Below, one piece after another: positions 20,136 to 29,734 of a stretch of 30,664 nt of DNA. Source of the stretch: Chromera velia (taxonomy: Eukaryota > Sar > Chromeraceae). Positions within the stretch are counted from its first letter, which is position 1; every line of letters starts with the position of its first letter. The notes under the pieces are model-generated. The model was not told where the DNA came from, did not search any database, and saw only the letters and a program-made list of their open reading frames with translations. Where the stretch lies: contig JAHBMJ010003184.1 in NCBI GenBank assembly GCA_018398765.1, positions 61,467 to 92,130 on the forward strand. Direction: 5' to 3'. The position numbers and the translations under genes are program-made.

Positions 20136-23100
20136 TAATGTTCCTGCCTACAGACTTACCTGTCTGTTCTGGTTGATCTGCCTGACGATGTAGTCGTTGT
20201 TCCAGAGGAAGAGGACACGCTCTGCTACCTGAAAGTGGGGGGAAACGATGCACTGGGCAAGCTTCGCAAACAGAACCTGCAAGCAAGCAATCAACGGGAA
20301 GGGGGGAGGGGGAGAGGAGAGAGAGGCACGGGGAGTCAAGGAAAACATACAATCATATGTGCATACGTTGATGCAGAAGGAGGGAGGGACAAACGGAGAA
20401 GCGAGATTATTTCCTTCCTTCCTTTCACCATTTTCTCTTTCACTCCGTGAGAGGAGGAGAGTTGCGTCATGTCGAGCAATCAAGGATTTCTTTCTTGTTT
20501 CCTACCAGCCTGCCTGCCTGGCTGCCTGCCTGACGACTGACTTGCATCACGTTTGCAAACTCCGGAGGCTGCGTGAGTTCCAGAATCTGCAATCGACACA
20601 ACAAAGAGAGAGAAAAGGGGAGGGAAAGGGAAAGAGAGGGGAATGTGAGGCCGGATGAAAAGACAGGCAGGAGGCAGAAGAAGAACGCGGAGAGGACAGA
20701 CACGCAGAGAGAGCAAGGAAGGAAGGAAGGAAAAGGAGGCAGCAAAGGTGCAGAGAGAAATGTGTGTGTTCGTTCAGACAGCTGACGGCTCGATGTTTCG
20801 TTGCGCAAAAAAAATGAGAACATGCTGGGGGAAACAAGCAACACAGTTAGGAACTCTGCCGCTGCCGCTGCTGCAGGTAAAGTCATGTCAGGCGCTGCAG
20901 TGCCGACTCGACTCAACTCGACTGGCCTCTTCGAGTTCATTGAGGAAAAGAACTTCCTTGGGGGTGTTCGTGACAGGCCAGAACCGGAGCATCCCCAGGA
21001 TGATCGTCTCTGCCAACCGGGGGTCCTTCTCCACGTACCTGCATGAATGAAGACGTATGTATTTCCTTTCATACAGAATTAATTACTTTCATACAGTAAA
21101 TAGATGTAAAGTAAATACACGTCTCTGCCAACCGGGGGTCCTTCTCCACGTACCTGCATGAATGAATGAAGACGAGGGAAGAGAAGAGAAGGGAACAGAA
21201 GGGAAGATCAAAAGAAAGCGAACACCGCCTAACTCATGTTTATGAACAATTTGGACTCTTTGAAGAAGCTTGCAGGATCCTGCAGGCAGTCGTGCATGAA
21301 TTTACGGACACCACTCCAATACTACAGACGAAGACGAATTTGGTGACACTGTCTCTCTCTGCAACACTTCAATTTTCTCTTCATCATTCTTCAATCACGC
21401 AGGGAGGCCGCTACATACACTCATTCTTTCCTCTCCTTTCTATATCCTGCCTGTCTGCAGGATTTCGCATCCTCCTCAGAGAAAGAGGGCAGGCAGGCTG
21501 CGGATACCCTTTCTTCCTTTGACCAGATCCTTCGAAGAGATTTCGACCAAGAGAAGAGAGGATTGAATCGACCGTCAGATCCGCTGAGCTGACACACACA
21601 CACACACACACAGAGGGGCAGGCAGACAGACTGACTGCGTCATGCAGTACGCGAGTTGCTGGTGAAAGTTGTTCAGAGTCTTCGCCTTGTGGAGGGGGAT
21701 GAGGGACCTCTCCAAGAAGGACTTGTGCTCGTCCTGCAAACACAAATTTACATACACACATACAAATACACCTCAGACAGTTTTCCCACGGTCACACAGA
21801 CCCATACATTCATACACGTGCGCGCGAATTGAGACGTTGAGAGGGACAGAGAGAGAGGGAGCCTAAACCAACCAGTCAACTAGTCACCCGGCGCAAGAAG
21901 GACAAGGGAAAGGAGGCATTAAATTTGGACGCGCCACCCTTCTCCCTCCCGACAGGCAAGCAAAAGCAAGCTCGCACCTTGAGAGAATCAGACATTGAGT
22001 GAAAGAGAGACATGCACAGGCAGACAGACCTTGAGAGGCAGAGCAAACCCATTGATGATGGACCCCAGGATCTCCAAAAGCTCCGCGATTCCGTTATGGA
22101 CTTCGCTCTCGTACACAAAACGGAAGAACACGTGCTGAATCGCCTTCCGGATGAAAGATCTGCAGGCAGGTAGGTAGGGACGCAAGCAAACGATCAGAAG
22201 AGGCAAACAACGATCAAAAAGTTCAAGCGCTGGGAAGAGGGGGGGGGGGAGCAAAAAGCTGGTAAAGGGAGTACAGTTGGCAGGAAGGCACGCCAGAAAA
22301 TTTCCTGTTGATGCCTGTGCAGATACATGAATGAAACCACCGCATTAACATGCCCCTGCCTGCACGCACCCTGCAGGCTGACTGACTGACCTGAGAGCCA
22401 TAAACTTTCCGTAGATCCTGTGGAGAATCGTCTTGAGGTAGTCCCTCTCTCGGGGATCACCCGAATGAAACAGATCCAGCAACTGCAGGCAGGCAATCAG
22501 GCAGGCAGGCAGCCGGGTGGGTGGGTGGGTGGGTGCATGGCATGGGGGTTCGTTCATGGGATGCAGGCTTCTAGAAAATGCGGAGAGGTCGAATGACGTT
22601 GCACAGACAGATACTGAGGGAGGCATCTCGCGGCTTTTTTCTTTTTTCGGGTTTCCGTCTTTCTTCATTTGCCTCCACGGCAATGTGCATAAAAGGTCTG
22701 TCTGCAGTCTGTTTGGCAGACTGTCTGTCTGTCTGTGTGTCTGTCTGTCTCTGACGCACGCACCTTAAGAACAAAGTTCTGGTCGATGAACCTCTTGGCC
22801 ACTTTGGGGTCGACATCGTTGGAGACGACAAAGCGGAGGAAGAACTCGTACACGATTTGGAGATGGGGCCAGGAGCTGAATGCATTTGGAGATGCGTGCA
22901 TGAAGAGAAGAGAAGAGAAAAGAAGGCAGGCAGAGAGGAAGGGGGGAAGAACAGAGACAGAGAGAGAGGTCACAAAATGCAAACAGAAGCAAACGACCAC
23001 AGTGGAAGGAGTGGAGACCAAATACACGACCGTAAGAGAGCGGAGGAAAAAAACAATGGAGAAAGCAAGGCGGAAAGAGAGTGCTGCGGAAGAAGGAACA

Positions 23101-24090
23101 AAGAGGGAGAGAGCAAGCCCCAGAAAGGTCAACAGCCCGAAAAGAACGGAGTAGCCGAACTGCCGCTAGGAAAGAGAGGGAATCCTTGCACGCACATTTG
23201 AAGAGAGAAGAAAACGAAGGAACGAATCAGCGCACACGCAGACCCCCCCTCCCCCATGTTCTCCCTGCCTTCATGCCAATCAACCTTTCGAGTGTAGGCT
23301 CATCCTCCTCGGGGTCAAAAACGATCGAGTGGGTCGTTGCAGAAGGGGGGAGCGCTCTGAAGATGTTCGAAGACACCTGCAGAGAGAGAGAGAAAGAGAG
23401 AGACGGGAGGGAGGAATTCAGAGATTAAAAAATGAATGAATGGATGCACGAGAGAGAGAAGGGAAAAATCGGATCGTACAGCAAAAAAAAAGTCGGAGAG
23501 CAGGCAGTGAATACCGACACAGGCTCTCCTGAACGATTTTGCGAGAGCTGAGAGACATCAATACGGAGAAACAACACAGGAATGCGAAGGAAACAACATG
23601 AACAAACGACCACCTTCCACACAACCAAACCGAATGCACGTCTCCTGGTTGCCACCCAAACCAGAAAGAAGAGAAAGGAAGGCCGGTCTGCAAGTAGTTG
23701 CTCGAATGTGGAAGAAAGAACTGTGCCCTCAAAACAAGAGAAAAGAGAGAAAGAAACACACGAAATGCCTAACTGCCTGACTGACTGACCATGTGTACGA
23801 CGTCTGCCATGACGTGTTCTGTGAAGCAGCTCCTGGTGTTGTTGACGAACTCTACGATCTCCAGCAGCGTCTGCCTCTTTGCTTCTTTCTCCACAGCGTA
23901 GGAGGGTGCAGAAAAGTCGAACACCACACTGCAGGCCTTCAGCTTCTTTCGAAAAAGTTCTGTCCGCTCATTCTGGGACACTTCTGCAACCAGAGACTCT
24001 CAGAGGCAGGGAGGCAGGGGGAGTGAAAAAAAAAATGAAGACAGAAAGAAAGAAATGGAGCAAGCGGGAGCGCGAGCGAGCGAGCGAGCG

Positions 24091-24130
<40 letters not shown>

Positions 24131-24931
24131 AAATCGAAACAAAAAAGAAAAACAGGCCAGGGCTCGAACGGAAAAGAGAAGACGAGCAAAGCGAATCAAG
24201 CCAGCAGGAGAGACCCCAAAATGAGAGAAGGCCGGAAAGCTCCCACAAACACAACGGACGCAAGGGCACAAAGCAGCAGCAAGGTAGCAAAAGCACATAA
24301 AAGGACGGACAAAGCAGCAAAAGACGACGCACTGACCTCTCAAAGTTGGCAACGACGCAAAAGCGTTCTCGTCTGCCCCCCTTCCCCTTCCCGCCATGTT
24401 CTGGGGAGTCGGACGGGACGCCTGCATCTGGGCAACCTGGGGCTTCGGGACTGCACACAGACACGCAGACAGGCAGGCAGGGAGACGGACAGACAGACTC
24501 CTCCTTGTGAGGTTAACAGACAAGCAGCAAACGGGAGCAGCATGTAATCATGTGTAACTTTTTTCCTTTCTTGCACGCACGACTTGTGCAAGACCTCTTG
24601 TCTACCGGCTCGGCCGTCTGTTCCTGTTCGGTGTTGAGAATCCAGCAATCAGAAAGAAGACTGCTGATGTGAAGTCGAAAAGGAAGGAAAAGACACCAGA
24701 GAAAAAAACTACAAGCGCTCTCCTAGATGAAAGAAAAGAAAAGAAAACAGAAGCGAAGAAGTGGGTTGATTCGGGAAGAACAGAATTAAGGAAGGAAAGG
24801 AAAGGAAAGCCCAACACCCAACCAACCAACCGACCCAGATCCCGAAGCACCCCAGATCCCGGAATCACAGCACCCGAGGGGGACCCTCCACTGGCCCCCC
24901 CCACCCCTCCACCAACTCGACCCGTGCCCCC
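18479..24931 (-). CDS. PP2A regulatory subunit B56 (B') family protein
   Basis: B56 subunits are HEAT-like scaffolds that direct PP2A to substrates. Exons: 24931-24835, 24450-24337, 23983-23790, 23376-23285, 22875-22764, 22482-22391, 22159-22030, 21733-21636, 21038-20927, 20586-20542, 20276-20160, 19828-19770, 19424-19323, 18599-18479. All phases match and give about 494 residues before the TGA at 18479-18481. Diagnostic runs: '[18 protein letters not shown]', 'IFRALPPS', '[10 protein letters not shown]', '[15 protein letters not shown]', '[20 protein letters not shown]', '[19 protein letters not shown]', '[19 protein letters not shown]', '[11 protein letters not shown]', '[14 protein letters not shown]'. 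The N-terminus is Gly-rich. The first exon found begins in phase 0 without ATG, so a start exon lies upstream. The C-terminus ends in a short Gly-rich tail from a G10 run. One intron (after 20927) uses a GC donor. Confidence 0.93.
20045..20133. repeat. Compound (CT)n-(TG)n microsatellite in a B56 intron
   Basis: A run of more than 20 CT units, with a few CTCC interruptions, is followed by TTTTG and about 18 TG units. It lies between exons 20276-20160 and 19828-19770. Confidence 0.95.
21004..21172 (-). repeat. Direct duplication of the start of a B56 exon with its acceptor
   Basis: About 45 bases at 21006-21050 (acceptor plus the first 11 codons, '[11 protein letters not shown]') recur at about 21120-21164. 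The roughly 70-bp AT-rich insert between them contains two copies of CTGTATGAAAG (coding strand), one preceded by AATT. Only the copy at 21038 is continuous with the rest of the exon, so the upstream copy is a truncated decoy. Confidence 0.9.
24070..24127. repeat. (CGAG)n-(GA)n microsatellite in a B56 intron
   Basis: Several CGAG units pass into about 18 GA units. Noncoding; it produces spurious Arg/Glu open frames. Confidence 0.95.
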
Positions 24932-25342
24932 CTGCACATACACACCGATAGACAGAGAGAGAAAAGGCAGACCAAACGACTTACTCAGTCAGTCTGTGTG
25001 TCAATCGATTTATTTTCCTTTTGCTTAGGTAAATTATCCGTTCATTTGTGCACGTGCAAGCGACAGAGATGAAACCGCCGACAGAAATGTCACCAAATTG
25101 ACAGCGAGGTTAGGTGAATGCAGAAAAATAAAAGCAGACAGACAAAAGAGGGAAGGAAAGGGAGATGGATAAACAGGAGGAAGCAGAAATGGGAGGGATA
25201 AAGAAAGAGGAACGACAAGAAAAGAAAGCGGCAACACACCCACAGACTATATCTCTTTCTCTCTAACACGCGCACATCAGGAAACAGAGCCAGAGAAATT
25301 CACATTCGTTGTGAAGGGATCAGATCAAATAAAAAGACGCGC

Positions 25343-25363
25343 GGGGGGGGNNNNGGGGGGGGG
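25343..25363. other. Assembly gap (NNNN) inside a poly-G run
   Basis: Four Ns at 25351-25354 interrupt a G-only tract, as at the other ambiguous positions of the window. It lies in noncoding DNA. Confidence 0.9.
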
Positions 25364-25575
25364 AATGAGGCCAACACCCCCAGCCAGACATGCAGGGAGG
25401 GAAGGAGACGAGAAGGGGACCACTAGAGAAAGCATCAGGACTGGATCGATCAACCGATTGGCTCAGTGCACAGCCGAGAGAGCAGTGCCACTTCGGCACC
25501 CCTCCGACCGACCCCTTGATCTCCCTGCACAAACACAAACACGCACACATGGAGGAGGTAATCCTTACAGGCATA

Positions 25576-25607
25576 CGCACAGACAGACAGACAGACAGAC
25601 AGACAGA
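25576..25607. repeat. (ACAG)n microsatellite
   Basis: About seven ACAG/CAGA units in noncoding DNA upstream of the recognised B56 exons. Confidence 0.95.
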
Positions 25608-26140
25608 TGTGAGGAGGCAAACGACACGATTCATGACAAAAAAGATAGCGTTTATGGCTGAAGCAGCCAGTTGGGAAGACGATCTCCGGAGTGCCCCTTT
25701 GCTCCGTCCCTCCTTGGGCTTCCTTCCTGCTCGCCCTTTTTCTTTTCAGTTCAGTTCCCTCCCGAGGCGCAAACAGCCGTCCACCCGTTCGTCCATTCAT
25801 TATTTGTAGGTGGCTGTCTCGTTCACACATTGATGGGCCGCGAAAACATAGAAAACAGGTCCGCGGGAAAAAGGTGCAGCAGGTGCGCTGGCTCATTTGG
25901 ATCTTCGTAAGAACCTAACTGTCTCCTTTGTGTGTGAGTTCGAAGAGAAGGAAAAACCTCAGGCAAAGGATCAAAGGAGCACTGCTGGTTCCCCAGCCAT
26001 CCCCTGACCGTTTTTTTCCTTCCAAAAAGACCTCTGCACGAACACGCACAGACACACAAACACGGAGGGAGGGGGGTTGTGGGGCGGGGACTTCGGGCGA
26101 TCTTTGGCTTTTCTGACTGACTGTCCTGTCATCAGGTCAC

Positions 26141-26218
26141 AGGCTGTCCCTTTCTGGTAAGGCCACCATCAGAGAGTGTAAAAGGAAGGTGGCGTGACGG
26201 CAACTGCTTTTCATCCAT
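26141..26218 (-). CDS. Weak candidate first coding exon of the B56 gene
   Basis: An ATG at 26218 opens 26 codons (MDEKQLPSRHL...) ending CCT|GTGACC in phase 0, which fits the phase of the first recognised B56 exon. In-frame reading stops at the next codons, so splicing would be required. The N-terminal regions of B56 proteins are not conserved, so there is no homology support; the phase match has about a one-in-three chance of being accidental. Confidence 0.2.
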
Positions 26219-27839
26219 TCAAAAAAGATGCAAAGCCAGCTCTGTCTGCATGACTGAGAAAGTCAGAAAAGAGAGACGAAGAAGGATTTCATCAGGACGA
26301 ACTGGGACTTACTTCATGTTGGTTGTTTGGATGTTCTCGTCTCTCTCAAAGTACCAAAGACCAAGACTGCACTTCGCGTGTCCTCACAGAATGATAGAAA
26401 GCAAAACTTGCCAAAACTAGCATCCGAGGACGAGAGAATCAAATTGCACAACAAAGATCAAAGGAGGAGGAAATGATGCTCTAAGTACTTTGTCTCCACC
26501 TGACTTGAACCTGTGCACAGCCAGAATACAATTTTTTTCCGCACGCCGACTGTGCAGCTGTCTCGCTCTCTGAGAATTGAGTTAGTTCAAGAGGCAATGC
26601 TGGCATCACAGGTGTCCTACCGTCCACGACTTGTAGCTTTCAAAGACAGTTCATTGCACTTGGATCGACAGAAATGTACGCAAGAAAGCAAAATCGGCAG
26701 ATCGATTCGATGGCGGCCCCGCGGTCGCGCCGCAGTGGCGGCGGGACATGCGTGCAAGGACCCATGCAATCCCATGCATGCATGCACGGCATTGCATGCA
26801 GCAGGCTGCGCGCCGCCGCGCTCCTGCCGTATCCTGCCGTGGCCCCCGGCCATGGTATCTGTTAAGGCCCTTAGCCGCACCTATGGAAAAAAAAAAGTCG
26901 AATTATACCAATAAATCGGGTTACATTTACCTTTCGGGACCCGCGCTTTCCGGCAACTGTACAGCGCGTGCATGGTAAACATGCACCTGGATGTATCGGT
27001 ACATATGCAAAAACACACATGGAGGGGAATTGTACGTAGATTCGATCATCTGTGTAGTTTTCAAGGAAGGCGATAAAGCACACTATCTAAGTGAAGCTGT
27101 TCTGAATTGCTCCGTTGTTTGACTATACTACCAAACTCAGTGGCAAGTTAAGACATGCCGCCTTACAGAGTCAGGAGTAAGCCGCACCACGACTGAGTGC
27201 GCTTGACAAAGAGGAAAAACAGTTAATGTCAACGGTACACTTGGGGCTCTGAGAATAGAATGAGAACCCTAGCAGTGTGGTGGCTAGAAGTAAGGCATAG
27301 ACCTTCAAACCGGTCTTGAAGGAGTCCTACATCAGGAAAGTTTGACAGCTAGTGGTCAAGCTGCTGAACCACTCATCATGCCTTCTCATGCTTGGCTACA
27401 AAACGCATGCTTCACTGCAAATATCGATCAATGCACAGACGCACGTGCTCATCGATCTCACGCCTATACTCCATGCGAGCAACCCGTCAATCAGATAAGT
27501 GCCCCGCCAGCCTCACGGTGGCGCCTCGTACAGGCCCTACATCTGCCCGCTCGCCAAGGCCGACGTCCATGCTCGGTTCACATTTCCTTTCTTTTCTCTC
27601 ACCGTCTCTCACCCTACATCTGCCCGCTCTGAAAACAAACGAACTAATAAAAATGGAAATCAAGTGACCACACGACACCCATCAACAGGCTTGAATCTGT
27701 ACACACATCTATAGTCAACCTCCGAAACGCAAGTGTTTAGCTCAGTACACCCTCTTACGCCATCTGCTGGAGCCCCTGAGCGCTCAATTACCAGTCGACT
27801 GTTCAGGGTACACGCTGGCCTCCAGTCCTAAAAGACCAC
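26219..27839. other. Stretch without recognisable genes
   Basis: No domain-bearing ORF on either strand. A GC-rich patch with GCATGCATGCA motifs lies at 26700-26860. A small hairpin (CCTTCAA...TTGAAGG) lies at 27302-27322. The string CCTACATCTGCCCGCTC occurs twice (27535 and 27611). Confidence 0.5.
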
Positions 27840-27906
27840 TGTTATGTCGTACTTTGAAGGCGAAGGAGACGACAGTAGTTTTAAAGGCGCATGGAAGCAC
27901 CTTATT

Positions 27907-27945
27907 GAGGAGGGGGTATATGTTACGGTCTACTCAGACCGCAAC
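27907..27945 (+). other. Polypurine tract followed by LTR-like start
   Basis: GAGGAGGGGGTATA is immediately followed by TGTTACGGTC, the arrangement expected at the border between the internal region and the 3' LTR of an LTR retrotransposon (TG start after a purine tract). The mirror copy ends ...GACCGTAACA at 29009. CGGTCTACTCAGACCG next to it is itself an inverted repeat. Confidence 0.45.
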
Positions 27946-28015
27946 TTAAGTCTTTGATTATTCTGAGATGTTTTGCTGTCTGTGTCCTTTAGCAGACATC
28001 AGGAGAATCACAATG

Positions 28016-28091
28016 GATGAAATGTAAGCACTGCCAGGTGGCAGACTGAGAAGCGGAAGGTCTTGGGTTCGACTCCCACCTCCATCTCTTT
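28016..28091 (+). other. tRNA-like sequence with exact pol III B-box consensus
   Basis: GGTTCGACTCC at 28066-28076 matches the B-box consensus and lies in a possible T-arm (TGGG-TTCGACT-CCCA). A span of 72 nt from GATG to CATC could pair weakly as an acceptor stem, and a T4 run follows. No proper anticodon stem forms, so this is at most a tRNA-derived (SINE-like) relic. Confidence 0.35.
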
Positions 28092-28490
28092 TGCCTAACT
28101 TTGAAAATTCACAAGAAGCTGATTAATCGGTTCTGTATCGGTTAAGGCAAAGTATGTCAAACTTGATACACTTTCAAAAATGAGAGTCTGTCAAACATGA
28201 TACACTTACACAATTGATACACTTTCATAATTGGCAACCTTTGCAGGAAACAAGCATAAAATGCAACTTTGAAAAAAAAAGAAAAGAAAGAATCGATTAA
28301 AAACTTGACCTCGGAGTAACAGAATTGAATCCCAAATCGAGTTGACTTACTTTCTGGAAGAATTGACTTGAAACGATCTGAACCGACCTTCACTGATTTC
28401 AATAACACTGAGTGAATAATTAAAAGATATATTTAACTCCAATTCTAGTTCTATTCTTCCGTTTCGGCTTCGTTTGACCTACTGAGTCTG

Positions 28491-28520
28491 GAGGAGCACG
28501 GAACATGTTCTGTGCTCCTC
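28491..28520. repeat. 30-bp near-perfect palindrome at the inverted-repeat centre
   Basis: GAGGAGCAC ... GTGCTCCTC flanks a GAACATGTTC core, with one mismatched pair. It sits at the inner edge of the right arm, partly in the spacer. Confidence 0.9.
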
Positions 28521-29090
28521 AGTGTTATTGAAGTCAGTGAAGGTCGGTTCAGATCGTTTCAAGTCAATTCTTCCAGAAGGTAAGTCAACTCGATTTGGGA
28601 TTCAATTCTGTTACTCCGAGGTCAAGTTTTTAATCGATTCTTTCTTTTCTTTTTTTTCCAAAGTTGCATTTTATGCTTGTTTCCTGCAAAAGTTGCCAAT
28701 TGTGAAAGTGTACCAATTGTGTAAGTGTATCATGTTTGACAGACTTTCATTTTTGAAAGTGTATCAAGTTTGACATACTTTGCCTTAACCGATACAGAAC
28801 CGATTAATCAGCTTCTTGTGAATTTTCAAAGTTAGGCAAAAAAGATGGAGGTGGAAGTCGAACCTGAGACCTTCCGCTTCTCAGTCTGCCACCTAGCAGT
28901 GCTTACATTTCATCTATTCTGATTCTCCTGATGTCTGCCAAAGGATATAGACAGCAAAACATCTCAGAATAATCAAAGACTTAAGTTGCGGTCTGAGTAG
29001 ACCGTAACATATACCCCCTCCTCAATAAGGCGCTTCCACGCGCCTTTAAAACTACTGTCGTCTCCTTCGCCTTCAAAGTACGACATAACA
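28518..29090 (-). repeat. Right arm of the large inverted repeat
   Basis: Reverse complement of 27840-28412 with matching length, so the pair is centred exactly on 28465. Differences are mostly single substitutions, for example in the B box (GGTTCGACTTC here) and the poly-T run. The arms together with the 105-bp centre behave like a foldback element or an inverted duplication. Confidence 0.95.
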
Positions 29091-29095
29091 CCGCA

Positions 29096-29407
29096 ATGCT
29101 TCCCATCTCCAGCCCACACCCACAACATACTCAGTGTGCTGCACACGCTACCCTCTCTACACCTCTCTGTTTTGTCTTCTCCCCTCAGGCCCCCCGCTGT
29201 GCCAAGGCCAAATTTGCACGTAGCCCGCTTATTGATGTGCAGCTCCGTGCTCCTTCAGACACACTTCGTTCGCGCTTCCGTTCTCTAAACGCTATCTGCT
29301 GCGAGGGTGGTGATGTTCTGCTTGATGCTCTGCAGAACATGTCCAACCTGCTGGGTGAACTCTGCAGAAATTTCCAAAACACTGCGACTACACACGCACA
29401 AATGTAG
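29096..29407 (+). CDS. Hypothetical ORF next to the inverted repeat
   Basis: A 103-codon ATG-initiated plus-strand ORF. The second half ('SPLIDVQLRAP ... LNAICCEGGDVLL ... NLLGELCRNFQ') looks more protein-like than the Pro/Ser-rich first half. A CTTCTCCCCTCAG|G acceptor-like site lies between them, so it could be an exon. I recognise no family. It may belong to a mobile element connected with the adjacent inverted repeat. Confidence 0.25.
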   Translation: MLPISSPHPQHTQCAAHATLSTPLCFVFSPQAPRCAKAKFARSPLIDVQLRAPSDTLRSRFRSLNAICCEGGDVLLDALQNMSNLLGELCRNFQNTATTHAQM

Positions 29408-29488
29408 CCGCAAACGGTGTGTGCTTTTCTTTGAACAAGACCATCACGGAACCAGAGAACACGATTAAACAGGATCAACACACTCTCA

Positions 29489-29734
29489 ATGATTCTCTCT
29501 CTGATCTACACTCTTCTCGTTTGCTGCGTTAGTGTTATGGTCACTTATTCTACACTGATGCTGGCTATTCTCCCCACTCAGCTCTTCATTCTCTTCTTGC
29601 ATGTACTGTCCCGCGTGTTCTTCTCTTCTCACTCAGTCTCTACACATAGGAGAGACTACAACTTACTCTCTACACATACCTCTCAGTCACACTCAACCTT
29701 GAGCGGGACTCAATCAAACGATTTGGGGGAGTAG
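29489..29734 (+). CDS. Hypothetical ORF with hydrophobic N-terminus
   Basis: An 81-codon ORF. The first 45 residues are strongly hydrophobic (possible membrane segments) and the rest Ser/Thr-rich. The DNA is pyrimidine-rich, which by itself produces Leu/Ser/Phe-rich frames, so coding is doubtful. No family recognised. Confidence 0.15.
   Translation: MILSLIYTLLVCCVSVMVTYSTLMLAILPTQLFILFLHVLSRVFFSSHSVSTHRRDYNLLSTHTSQSHSTLSGTQSNDLGE

Larger units (their letters stand above)
25000..26140. other. Upstream region of the B56 gene, no supported exon
   Basis: Mostly purine/pyrimidine-skewed repeats and one N gap (25351-25354). Several TGCAG acceptor-like sites on the minus strand are followed by open frames (for example near 25530), but none gives a recognisable B56 segment. 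Confidence 0.5.
27840..28412 (+). repeat. Left arm of a large inverted repeat
   Basis: 573 bp whose reverse complement recurs at 28518-29090 with only scattered mismatches. The arm begins TGTTATGTCGTAC and ends CAATAACACTGAG. It contains a purine tract followed by TGTTACGGTC (27907-27930), a B-box-like GGTTCGACTCC (28066-28076) and three copies of TGATACACTT. An 83-codon open frame in the arm (28408-28157, minus) is duplicated only because the arms are. Confidence 0.95.

Noticed and set aside
23879-24547. Plus-strand ORF of 222 codons
   Set aside because: Arg/Glu repeats come from the (CGAG)n-(GA)n microsatellite, and it is antisense to B56 exons.
17270-25607. Possible CRISPR-like arrays in the repeated tracts
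   Set aside because: All are mono- to tetranucleotide microsatellites without unique spacers, in eukaryotic DNA.
25450-25896. Minus-strand ORF with an acceptor-like TGCAG and open frame near 25530, considered as an upstream B56 exon
   Set aside because: The translated segment shows no similarity to B56 N-termini that I recognise, and the phase cannot be linked convincingly to the next exon.
28157-28773. Two identical 83-codon ORFs in opposite orientation
   Set aside because: They are the same sequence on the two arms of the inverted repeat; the identity reflects DNA duplication, not protein conservation, and the composition is Phe/Lys/Ser-rich as expected from AT-rich DNA.
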